Positions 1-6,081 of a stretch of 8,434 bases of DNA are shown here, piece by piece. The stretch comes from Verrucomicrobiota bacterium (GTDB lineage: Bacteria > Verrucomicrobiota > Verrucomicrobiia > Opitutales > Opitutaceae). A model generated the notes under the pieces. That model searched no databases. It saw only the letters and a program-made list of their open reading frames with translations, and was not told the origin of the DNA. The position numbers and the translations under genes were made by a program. Location: assembly GCA_023410155.1 (NCBI GenBank), contig JAEYQF010000276.1:1-8434 (forward strand). The letters are read 5' to 3'. Position 1 is the stretch's first letter; the number at the start of each line of letters is the position of its first letter.

Positions 1-370
1 GGTTGGGCCCGATGCCGCCGGTGAGTTTGTCGGCGTGGCAGCTGCCGCAGGTCGTCGCATAGGTGGCGCGACCGGCATCCACGAAGACGGGATTGCGGCT
101 CATCTTCCAAAGACTCTCGTCGTCCACGGCGGGCGCGGCCGCGAGCTTGGCTGCTTCGATCTGCGACATCTCGGCGTCGACTGCAGCGGGGCCGGAAAGG
201 CCGTAGTGCGCGCGCTCGTAATAGAACCAGTAGCCGACCCAGAAGATGATCGTGGCGTAAAAGGTCATCAGCCACCAGTTCGGCATCCGCTTATCGTATT
301 CCTGGATGCCGTCGTATTCGTGTGGCCGGATCGGATCTTCGGACGGAGGTTGATTAGGAGTGGGCGTCAT
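1..370 (-). CDS. ccoP: cbb3-type cytochrome c oxidase subunit III (CcoP), 5' part only
   Basis: This is the N-terminal 123 residues of CcoP, the membrane-anchored dihaem cytochrome c that passes electrons from soluble cytochrome c towards CcoO and CcoN; the gene runs off the left edge. Seen in the translation: the family signature HEYDGIQEYDKRMPNWWL (residues 17-34), one membrane segment (about 32-51) and a first c-type haem motif CGSCH (C108, C111, H112), followed by a G-rich stretch as expected of a class I cytochrome c fold. The second CxxCH expected of the family would lie outside the window. The start at 370 is chosen because the signature lies just downstream; it overlaps the 3' end of ccoQ by 17 bp, so translational coupling is likely. 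No Shine-Dalgarno sequence is visible. The identification is very secure; only completeness is unknown. Confidence 0.95.
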   Translation of the reverse strand, partial: MTPTPNQPPSEDPIRPHEYDGIQEYDKRMPNWWLMTFYATIIFWVGYWFYYERAHYGLSGPAAVDAEMSQIEAAKLAAAPAVDDESLWKMSRNPVFVDAGRATYATTCGSCHADKLTGGIGPN

Positions 371-539
371 GGCGGGCGGCGGAGTCGGAGTTGAAGGGAA
401 GGTGGGCCAGCTGATCGGAGCGCTGGCGCGGCAGCCGGAGCGCACGCCAGGTGATGTAGGCGAAAATCGCCGCGGCGGTTACAAACGCCACGATCGTGAA
501 AATCGCGGCGGAGTCTTCGAGCAGGAGGCGACGGAACAT
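354..539 (-). CDS. ccoQ: cbb3 oxidase small subunit, CcoQ/FixQ-like
   Basis: A 61-residue protein with one hydrophobic segment (about residues 11-32) followed by a basic stretch (WRALRLPRQR) and a polar tail, which is the size and topology of CcoQ, the small subunit that stabilises the association of CcoP with the CcoNO core. CcoQ is poorly conserved, so the call rests on size, topology and position between the CcoO part and ccoP, the usual place for this gene. It starts 33 bp after the ccoNO stop and its last 17 bp overlap the start of ccoP. No Shine-Dalgarno sequence precedes the ATG. Its tail is more polar and His/Asp-rich than I would expect, but nothing suggests a broken gene. Confidence 0.82.
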   Translation of the reverse strand: MFRRLLLEDSAAIFTIVAFVTAAAIFAYITWRALRLPRQRSDQLAHLPFNSDSAARHDAHS

Positions 540-572
540 GGGATGCGAAGTCAGGCGTTCGGGACGAGTCGC

Positions 573-2885
573 TCAGCGGGCCGCGCTCCGTTTCGGCGCC
601 GCGTCCTCGTATTTGCCGAGGTGTTGGAGGTAGGCGATCAGAGCGATGATCTCCTTTTCTGGCGCGACGTAGGCGCCGGCGGCGCGCAGGTCCTGCGAGA
701 TGGCCTTCGCCTGGCTCGCGACCTGATCGAACACCTGCTGGGCGCTCTGGGCCGGATAGGGCACGCCGAGCATACGCTGGACCTTCATCTTGGCGGGAAG
801 ACCGGCCACGTCGGTGTTGTTGGTCGAGAGCCACGGATAGGCCGGCATGATCGAGCCCGGCGAGATCGCGCGGGGGTCCTCCATGTGGCGCAGGTGCCAG
901 ACATGGGGATACTTGCCGCCCACACGGGCGAGATCCGGCCCGGTGCGCTTCGAGCCCCATTGGTAGGGGTGGTCGTAGATGGATTCGCCGAGTCGCGAGT
1001 AGTCGCCGTAGCGGAGCACGTCGGGCACAAGCGTGCGAATCATCTGGGAGTGGCAGGTGTAGCAGCCCTCGCGGACGTAGATGTCGCGCCCGGCCAGCTC
1101 GAGTGGTGTATAAGCGACCTGGATACGGTCTTCGACGTTCTGCGCCTTCTGCACCACGACGGTGGGCACGATCTGGATCAGGCCGCCGACCACGACCGCG
1201 ATGAAGGTGAGGATCGTGAACGGCAGCGCATTGAGCAGCAATTTCTCGTGCCAGTCGCCCCACGCCTTGGCGCGCGCGCGGACCAGGGCGTAACCCGCAA
1301 CGAAGCAGGCGAGCGAGCCGGCGATGCCGATCATGCTCGTGAGCCCGTCGGCCAGCATCCAGAGGCAGGCGAAGCCGACGCCGGTCACGCAGAAAAGCGT
1401 GGGGGCATTGAAGAAGGTGGCGAAGAAGCCGAGCCGGGTGTCCGACGGGGCGGGCTCGTCGCGGTAAACCTCGACCGTGCCGTCGACGGTCGCGGCGCCT
1501 TTCACCGTGCGATAGAAATTATACGCGAGGAGGAACCAGCCGATCAGGTAGAGGCCGCCGCCGATCACGCGCATCAGCATCATCGGCTTGATGGTGTTCA
1601 GCGTGTCCATGAAATTTGGATACGCGAGGACCGTGCCGTTCTCCGTGGTGGCACCAAGCATCACGCCCTGCGTGATGCCGCTGGTCCACATGGCCGCGAC
1701 GTAGAGCAGAATGCCGACCGTCCCGAGCCAGAAATGGAGATTGGCGAGCGCGGTGGAGTAGAGCGGTTTGTTCCAGAGGCGGGGCAGCAGCCAGTAGATC
1801 ATGCCGGCGGCCATGAAGCCGTTCCAGCCGAGCGCGCCCGCGTGCACATGCCCGATGATCCAGTCGGTGTAGTGCGCGAGCGCGTTGACCGACTTGATCG
1901 AGAGGAGCGGCCCTTCGAAGGTGGCCATGCCGTAGAAGGTGACCCCGGCGGCGAAGAACTTGAGCACCGGATCAGTGCGGAGTTTGTGCCAGGCGCCGCG
2001 CAACGTGAGCAGGCCGTTGAGCATGCCGCCCCACGACGGAGCCCAGAGCATCAGCGAGAACGTCATGCCGAGCGTCTGCAGCCAACCGGGCAAGGCGGTG
2101 TTAAGCAGATGGTGAGGGCCGGCCCAGATGTAGAGAAAGACGAGGGACCAAAAGTGAACGATGGAGAGGCGATAGCTGTAGACCGGACGTTCGGCCGCCT
2201 TCGGCACGAAGTAATACATGATGCCCAAAATCGGCGTGGTGAGGAAGAACGCCACGGCGTTGTGCCCATACCACCACTGGACGAGTCCGTCCTGCACGCC
2301 GCTGAAGATCGGATACGAATGGAGCAGCGAAGTCGGGATCGAGAGGTGATTGACGATGTAGAGCATCGCCACGGTGATGATCGTGGCGATGTAGAACCAG
2401 ATCGCGACGTAGAGGCTCGGCTCGTTGCGCCGTGCGAGGGTCCAGAAAAAATTCACCGCGAAGACGACCCAGATCAGCGCGACCGCGACGTTGAGCGGCC
2501 AGATGAGTTCGGCGTATTCCTTGCCGCGCGTGAGGCCGAGCGGAAGCGTGACCGCGGCGGCCACGATGATCGCCTGCCAGCCCCAGAAATGGAGATTGGA
2601 AAGAAAATCGCTCGCGAGCCGCGCCTTCACGAGGCGCTGCGTCGAATAGTAGATGCCGGCGAACATCATGTTGCCGACGAACGCGAAGATCACCGCGTTG
2701 GTGTGCAGCGGGCGGAGTCGGCCGAAGCTGAGCCAAGACGTCTGGAAGTTGAGCTGCCAGAAGTTCAGTTGGGACGCGATCAGGACGCCCACCAGCATGC
2801 CGACGGCACCCCAGATGAGGGTCGCGTAGATGAACTGGCGGACGATCTTATCGTTATACTCGATGGTGGTTTTGGTGGCGGGCAT
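573..2885 (-). CDS. ccoNO: Fused cbb3-type cytochrome c oxidase subunits I and II (CcoN-CcoO)
   Basis: A 770-residue fusion of the catalytic haem-copper subunit CcoN (about 1-460) and the monohaem cytochrome c subunit CcoO (about 545-770), the O2-reducing, proton-pumping core of a high-affinity terminal oxidase in the inner membrane. Visible CcoN residues: H61 and H348 (low-spin haem b), H346 (haem b3), H208, H258 and H259 (CuB), Y252 in the position of the tyrosine crosslinked to a CuB histidine, and E324 in ATFEGP, a conserved glutamate of the family. These assignments follow known CcoN structures. The CcoO half has a membrane anchor (about 549-577), the motif LELAGRDIYVREGCYTCHSQ with C608, C611 and H612, and a likely axial M680 in GSIMPAYPWL. 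The linker (about 461-545) contains two further hydrophobic segments. Separate ccoN and ccoO genes are the rule in Proteobacteria; fusion is known from other phyla. No strong Shine-Dalgarno sequence precedes the ATG. Confidence 0.97.
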   Translation of the reverse strand: MPATKTTIEYNDKIVRQFIYATLIWGAVGMLVGVLIASQLNFWQLNFQTSWLSFGRLRPLHTNAVIFAFVGNMMFAGIYYSTQRLVKARLASDFLSNLHFWGWQAIIVAAAVTLPLGLTRGKEYAELIWPLNVAVALIWVVFAVNFFWTLARRNEPSLYVAIWFYIATIITVAMLYIVNHLSIPTSLLHSYPIFSGVQDGLVQWWYGHNAVAFFLTTPILGIMYYFVPKAAERPVYSYRLSIVHFWSLVFLYIWAGPHHLLNTALPGWLQTLGMTFSLMLWAPSWGGMLNGLLTLRGAWHKLRTDPVLKFFAAGVTFYGMATFEGPLLSIKSVNALAHYTDWIIGHVHAGALGWNGFMAAGMIYWLLPRLWNKPLYSTALANLHFWLGTVGILLYVAAMWTSGITQGVMLGATTENGTVLAYPNFMDTLNTIKPMMLMRVIGGGLYLIGWFLLAYNFYRTVKGAATVDGTVEVYRDEPAPSDTRLGFFATFFNAPTLFCVTGVGFACLWMLADGLTSMIGIAGSLACFVAGYALVRARAKAWGDWHEKLLLNALPFTILTFIAVVVGGLIQIVPTVVVQKAQNVEDRIQVAYTPLELAGRDIYVREGCYTCHSQMIRTLVPDVLRYGDYSRLGESIYDHPYQWGSKRTGPDLARVGGKYPHVWHLRHMEDPRAISPGSIMPAYPWLSTNNTDVAGLPAKMKVQRMLGVPYPAQSAQQVFDQVASQAKAISQDLRAAGAYVAPEKEIIALIAYLQHLGKYEDAAPKRSAAR

Positions 2886-2903
2886 GGCCGGGCGGGGGAT
2901 CGA

Positions 2904-3095
2904 TCAGGAGTGAGGCTGGAGAGGGTGACCGGCCGCCCGATCGGCGGCGTTGACGCGGGGAGTCTCCTCGCCGAGAGGCAGGAGTGACTCGCGCTCCGGG
3001 CTGCTGAAGCGGCGCGAGTTTTCGCGCACGAAGAACACGATGAACGTGAAGACGAGGCAGAGGCTGACAGTCAGCGTAAGCGGGATGACGGACAT
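2904..3095 (-). CDS. ccoS: cbb3 oxidase assembly protein, CcoS-like
   Basis: A 63-residue protein with an N-terminal membrane segment (about residues 3-23), then FFVRENSRRFSSPERESLLP, which resembles the CcoS pattern of a single helix followed by a short motif in which an aromatic residue and a D/S-P-E/A-x-R-like stretch precede the polar tail. CcoS is needed for insertion of the haem and copper cofactors into CcoN. It is the first gene of the oxidase operon, ending 18 bp before ccoNO. In many Proteobacteria ccoS instead follows ccoI in a separate ccoGHIS cluster; here no ccoI lies upstream, since the next gene is divergent. The tail after residue 45 is low in recognisable features. The alternative is an unrelated small membrane protein, but position and sequence both favour CcoS. 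Confidence 0.72.
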   Translation of the reverse strand: MSVIPLTLTVSLCLVFTFIVFFVRENSRRFSSPERESLLPLGEETPRVNAADRAAGHPLQPHS

Positions 3096-3377
3096 GGCGG
3101 GAAAAGGAGTTCAGGCCCGCCGCTGACGTTGAAAATTGGATACGCCTCCGGCCGTCGCGGGGCCGGAGCAAAGCCAATGAGTCGATGCAAAGAGGGCGGG
3201 CATGGGAGACGACGTGGTGTGTCTCTCGAGACTACGACACTGCGCGGGGCGCGGCTCCGCAGGGGTTGGCGAGCCCTATGCATAAATTGCAGTCGCTGGA
3301 TTTTGGCCCGCAAAAGACGCGCATCGTTGGGCAAGTGATGCGAAGCAAGTGCGGCACGTTTGCGCTAGCCTGCGCAC
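3096..3377. other. Intergenic region between the divergent oxidase operon and cysteine-protein gene
   Basis: This 282-bp stretch must hold the promoter of the oxidase operon (leftward) and of the 3378 gene (rightward). I see no perfect FNR/Anr box (TTGAT-N4-ATCAA) and no convincing -35/-10 pair. It contains an 8-bp GC-rich stem (3146-3168) and two short direct repeats (GCAAGTG at 3331 and 3345; GAGACnACG at 3206 and 3228). Open frames crossing it do not look like genes. Confidence 0.6.
3146..3168. repeat. 8-bp perfect inverted repeat (possible hairpin in the ccoS leader)
   Basis: CTCCGGCC (3146-3153) and GGCCGGAG (3161-3168) are perfect inverted copies with a 7-nt loop. The element lies 51 bp upstream of the ccoS start. 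No U-tract follows on the plus strand; on the minus strand only a short ATTTT-containing stretch follows, so a terminator is unlikely. It could be a leader hairpin or an operator, or simply reflect the high GC content. Confidence 0.35.
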
Positions 3378-3869
3378 ATGCAGGAAGAGCTTCTTCAAGG
3401 CTTGGACGCCCAACGCCGTCGCATTCACGCGCGCTGGGAAGCCCTCCTGCGAACCGAGCGGGTCAACACCCCGCTGGCTTATCCCGATTCGCTCGTGCAC
3501 CTGATCGAGTGGACGCTCGACCAGGTGTTCGCCGCGTTGCGCGCTCCGAACTCCCGCCGTCGTGCGGAACGCGCGCACATCCATGCAGCCGCGCGGCCGG
3601 AGTGCCAGTGTGGGCGCAATCCGCTGCTCGCCTATTTCCTCGCCGGCGAGCAGGCGTTGCTGGAGGCGCTGGTGCTCGAGCAGGCGTCGCGTCTGTCGAT
3701 CGACCCGGTGGAGCGCGACACGGCTTTGGCGGAGCTATATCACGCCATCCGCGGCATCGCGCGGCGGGAGATCGAGGCGTTTTGCTCCGTGTGCCAGCAT
3801 CGGCACCAGGAGCCCTGCGAGCCGTCGGCGCACGCGATGGATTCGTCGCAGGCGGGCGCCGGGATCTAG
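3378..3869 (+). CDS. Uncharacterised helical protein with CxC and CxxC motifs
   Basis: I do not recognise this 163-residue protein. It has no signal peptide and no membrane helix, so it is probably cytoplasmic. The N-terminal part is Arg-rich and amphipathic helical (HARWEALLR, 18-26; LIEWTLDQVFAAL, 42-54), loosely recalling the N-terminal helical domain of RsbR-type stress regulators; this is only a resemblance. The middle has ECQCGRNPLLAYFLAGEQAL (75-94) with C76 and C78, and the C-terminal part has FCSVCQHRH (135-143) with C136, C139, H141 and H143, plus C147. Such a set of thiols could bind Zn, Fe-S or another metal, or act as a redox switch. Coding is supported by GC3-rich codons and a stop placed only 10 bp before the convergent regulator gene's stop. 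It is divergent from the cbb3 operon, which invites a link to respiration or redox sensing, but no function is shown. No Shine-Dalgarno sequence is seen before the ATG. Confidence 0.75.
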   Translation: MQEELLQGLDAQRRRIHARWEALLRTERVNTPLAYPDSLVHLIEWTLDQVFAALRAPNSRRRAERAHIHAAARPECQCGRNPLLAYFLAGEQALLEALVLEQASRLSIDPVERDTALAELYHAIRGIARREIEAFCSVCQHRHQEPCEPSAHAMDSSQAGAGI

Positions 3870-3879
3870 CCTTCGCGCC

Positions 3880-4794
3880 TCAGTTCTTCTCGGCGCCGTG
3901 CAGGCGCTCGCGGTAGCGGCTCGGGGACTCGCCAGCAATCTTGCGGAAGACGCGGTTGAATTGGGAGAGCGATTGGAACCCGGCCTCGTAGGCCGCCTCG
4001 CTCACGCGCTTGTGGGGATTGAGCAGCAGGTTCTTCACCTTCTCTACGCGCACGCGGGCGAGGTAATCGGTGAACGTCATCCCCGTCGCCTTCTTGAAAG
4101 TCTTGCAGAAGTAAAAGGCGCTCATGTTCACCGCCTGCGCGACCTGGGCGAGCGAGAGATCCTCGTGCTGGTGCGTGTTGATGAAGTTGCGCGCGCGGGA
4201 GATCACGGGCGACTCGGCGGTTTCCTGCCGCACGAGTAACTGGTTACTGAGCGACGAGAGGTGCTGCGCGAAGATCGTGAGCAAACGCAGGATCGACTCG
4301 TATTGCTTCTTCGTGACGACGCGCGTCTGGAAATACGCTTCCTCGAGCCGCTTCAGGTCGACCTCGGTGCCCCACTTGAGCAATTGGCGCGTGGTCCGCC
4401 GGAACTCCGCTTCGTTCGGCTGGTGCAGGAGGATCTGGCCGGTCTGCAGGAAGGCGACGAGGTTTTCACCCACGCGCACCGGGACGGCCGAGTCGCAAAG
4501 GCCGGCGAAGCATTTGAGCGTTTTCGGCTCCATCTTTGCTTCCTCCTCGACCTTCTTCTGCATTTGCAGGCACGCCGCGCAAGTCTGGTTTGTGCCAGCC
4601 ATCAACGCGCAGAAGGGATTCTCCTTCGGGTCGCCATGGAGCGGCAGGTTGAACACCTCCAGCGGACGAAGCGCGATCGGCAGGCCGGTGGTTTCGCGAA
4701 ACGCCTGCTCGTAATCGCGAAAAATCCGCGACTGGCGGAGTTGCTCGACCATTGCGCGGGAGTCGGTGGTGCTGGTGGCGCCAGTGGCTTCCAT
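3880..4794 (-). CDS. AraC-family transcriptional regulator with PocR-type sensor domain
   Basis: A 304-residue regulator. Residues about 20-185 match the PocR ligand-binding domain: TTGLPIALRP, the segment NPFCALMAGTNQTCAACLQM, then KCFAGLCDSAVPVRVGENL and FLQTGQILL. Five cysteines are in the family-like positions (C62, C72, C75, C95, C100). Residues about 198-297 form the AraC DNA-binding domain with two helix-turn-helix units (LSLAQVAQAVNMSAFYFCKT and VSEAAYEAGFQSLSQFNRVF), ending in the typical ESPSRYRE. In Salmonella PocR controls propanediol use; in other PocR-AraC proteins the ligand is mostly unknown. The frame stays open up to 4908, but the extra 38 residues look non-coding and would span a perfect inverted repeat, so the start at 4794 (MEATGATS) is preferred; 4752 is another option. 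It lies downstream of a sugar dehydrogenase/isomerase pair on the same strand and probably regulates carbohydrate genes, perhaps these (inference). Confidence 0.92.
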   Translation of the reverse strand: MEATGATSTTDSRAMVEQLRQSRIFRDYEQAFRETTGLPIALRPLEVFNLPLHGDPKENPFCALMAGTNQTCAACLQMQKKVEEEAKMEPKTLKCFAGLCDSAVPVRVGENLVAFLQTGQILLHQPNEAEFRRTTRQLLKWGTEVDLKRLEEAYFQTRVVTKKQYESILRLLTIFAQHLSSLSNQLLVRQETAESPVISRARNFINTHQHEDLSLAQVAQAVNMSAFYFCKTFKKATGMTFTDYLARVRVEKVKNLLLNPHKRVSEAAYEAGFQSLSQFNRVFRKIAGESPSRYRERLHGAEKN

Positions 4795-4817
4795 GGCCGC
4801 CAACCTAACTCCCGTCG

Positions 4818-4858
4818 AAGGCTGCGCAATGGAAACATGGCAAAATCCGCGCAGCCTT
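4818..4858. repeat. 10-bp perfect inverted repeat upstream of the AraC-type regulator
   Basis: AAGGCTGCGC (4818-4827) and GCGCAGCCTT (4849-4858) are perfect inverted copies separated by 21 bp, with 31 bp from arm to arm, about three helical turns. The proximal arm lies 23 bp before the preferred start of the PocR-AraC gene. It could be an operator, for example for autoregulation, or a stem with a 21-nt loop in the mRNA leader. Its presence supports the 4794 start over 4908. Confidence 0.5.
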
Positions 4859-4940
4859 GGTGCAATAGCGGATCGTTTACGCGCACGGCGGCCGCCACAA
4901 CCATGCATTGGCCGAGGGAAATAGCTGGTTCGCGGCCGTT

Positions 4941-4964
4941 CTTATAACCTCCAACAGGACCTGT
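4941..4964 (-). promoter_or_regulatory. Candidate promoter -10 element with adjoining palindromic operator
   Basis: On the minus strand a TATAAG hexamer (4946-4941; 5 of 6 to the -10 consensus) lies just downstream of the 11-bp palindrome ACAGGTCCTGT (4964-4954). The -35 at 17-bp spacing is TAAGCA (3 of 6), so it is weak. If real, transcription would start near 4934 and give a leader of about 140 nt for the PocR-AraC gene that contains the 10-bp inverted repeat. The palindrome would then sit in the -35/-10 spacer, a classic repressor position. Confidence 0.33.
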
Positions 4965-5017
4965 GCTTATTTTGCGGAAGCTCGTGCGCGCTTATGGGCG
5001 CCAGGCATTTCGCTGAG

Positions 5018-6073
5018 TCACTTCAGCCGCACTTCGCGGCCGGATTCGGCCGAGCGGTAGATCGCATCGAGGATCTTCTGCACCGCCAGCGATTCGCTTG
5101 GGAGGATGAGCGGCTTCGCGCGCCCGAGCAGGCAATCGACGAAATGCACCATGCGATTCGGCGAAACGAGCGCCGCTGTGGGCTCGATGCTCTCGATCGA
5201 GTAGCCGTGCTTGGTCGCCCGCGACAGACGCAGCGGGGGAAAAATCGCGCCCGCTTCCGTGCCGAACAATTGCGTGCCGTTCCAGTCCGCGTGCTCCTGA
5301 TGCGCAGCCCAGGACGTTTCGAGGAGAACCGTGCGGCCGCTCTTCAGCTTGATGAGGGCGACGGACATGTCTTCGACGTCGAAGGGCAGCTTCGGATCGA
5401 TCTCGCTCAAACCCCAGGTGCCGTTGCCCAACCCGCGGGGGCCGAACTTCGCATAGGTCTGCCCGCTGACGGCGGCCGCCTCGAATTCACCCAGTAGAAA
5501 CAGGCAGCGGTCGAGTGCGTGCACCCCGATGTCGTAGGTGCTGCCGCCTGCCGCGCAGTCCTTCTGCGTGAACCAGGAGCCGATGCGCGGGATGCCGGCG
5601 CGGCGGGTCCAGCCCGTCTTCGCGTGGTAAACGTCGCCCAGCACTCCGCGGCCGATCAATTGCTTGAGCGTCTGCACCTCGGGCGTCAGCCGGTGGTTTT
5701 GTCCCACCATGAAGAACCGGCCCCGGCGCTTCGCTTCGACGACGAGCTTGGCGGCGTCGCGCGCATTGGTCGCCATCGGCTTGTCCAGCATCACGTGTTT
5801 GCCGGCGCGCAGGGCGTCGAGGGCGACGGGCACGTGCAGATAATTCGGCAACGCGATCGAGATCACGTCGATGTCCGCGCGCGCGAGCAGGGCGCGGTAG
5901 TCGGATACGACGAGCGGCACGCCGTATTTTTCGGCCGCGGCCCGACCACGCTCCGGAGAGAGTTCTGCCAGCGCGACCACGCGCGCCGCCGGATGCGCCT
6001 GAAAACTCTGGATGTGGTCGAGGCCGATCGCGCCCGTGCCGATCACCGCAACTCGAATGGAGGAAGCAGCCAT
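5018..6073 (-). CDS. Gfo/Idh/MocA-family NAD(P)-dependent oxidoreductase
   Basis: A 351-residue dehydrogenase with an N-terminal Rossmann domain: IRVAVIGTGAIG (6-17) binds the dinucleotide, and LPNYLHVPVALDALRAGKHV leads into DKP (97-99), a variant of the family's usual EKP with the conserved lysine K98 kept. The C-terminal alpha/beta domain shows GGSTYDIGVHALD (176-188), where D181 and H185 match the substrate-binding and catalytic positions. The length is normal for the family. The substrate is likely a sugar, inositol or sugar derivative oxidised or reduced at a ring or C1 position, but cannot be named from sequence. It starts 8 bp after the stop of the isomerase-like gene, so the two are co-transcribed. 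The frame is open upstream to 6118, but the M at 6073 sits immediately before the Rossmann strand and outside the upstream gene, so it is preferred. There is no clear Shine-Dalgarno sequence. Confidence 0.93.
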   Translation of the reverse strand: MAASSIRVAVIGTGAIGLDHIQSFQAHPAARVVALAELSPERGRAAAEKYGVPLVVSDYRALLARADIDVISIALPNYLHVPVALDALRAGKHVMLDKPMATNARDAAKLVVEAKRRGRFFMVGQNHRLTPEVQTLKQLIGRGVLGDVYHAKTGWTRRAGIPRIGSWFTQKDCAAGGSTYDIGVHALDRCLFLLGEFEAAAVSGQTYAKFGPRGLGNGTWGLSEIDPKLPFDVEDMSVALIKLKSGRTVLLETSWAAHQEHADWNGTQLFGTEAGAIFPPLRLSRATKHGYSIESIEPTAALVSPNRMVHFVDCLLGRAKPLILPSESLAVQKILDAIYRSAESGREVRLK

Positions 6074-6081
6074 GGATAAAC

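Noticed and set aside
360..2987. An 875-codon open frame on the plus strand, antisense to ccoNO
   Set aside because: It lies fully opposite genes with unmistakable oxidase motifs. Its product is rich in Arg, Asp, Glu, Gly and His with no domain, which is the usual shadow of GC3-rich coding sequence.
3206..3236. Direct repeat GAGACnACG with a 22-bp step in the divergent region
   Set aside because: An 8 of 9 match is expected several times by chance among all pairs in 280 bp; kept only as a note.
3096..3377. FNR/Anr box expected ahead of a cbb3 operon
   Set aside because: No TTGAT-N4-ATCAA or close variant was found on either strand, so the operon may be controlled otherwise.
3185..4239. Plus-strand open frames at 3185-3916 and 3562-4239
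   Set aside because: They overlap the 3378 gene in another frame and the regulator on the other strand, and have Arg/Ala/Ser-rich shadow composition.
4795..4908. N-terminal extension of the AraC-type regulator to the ATG at 4908
   Set aside because: The extra 38 residues resemble translated intergenic DNA and span the 10-bp inverted repeat; family similarity begins after 4794.
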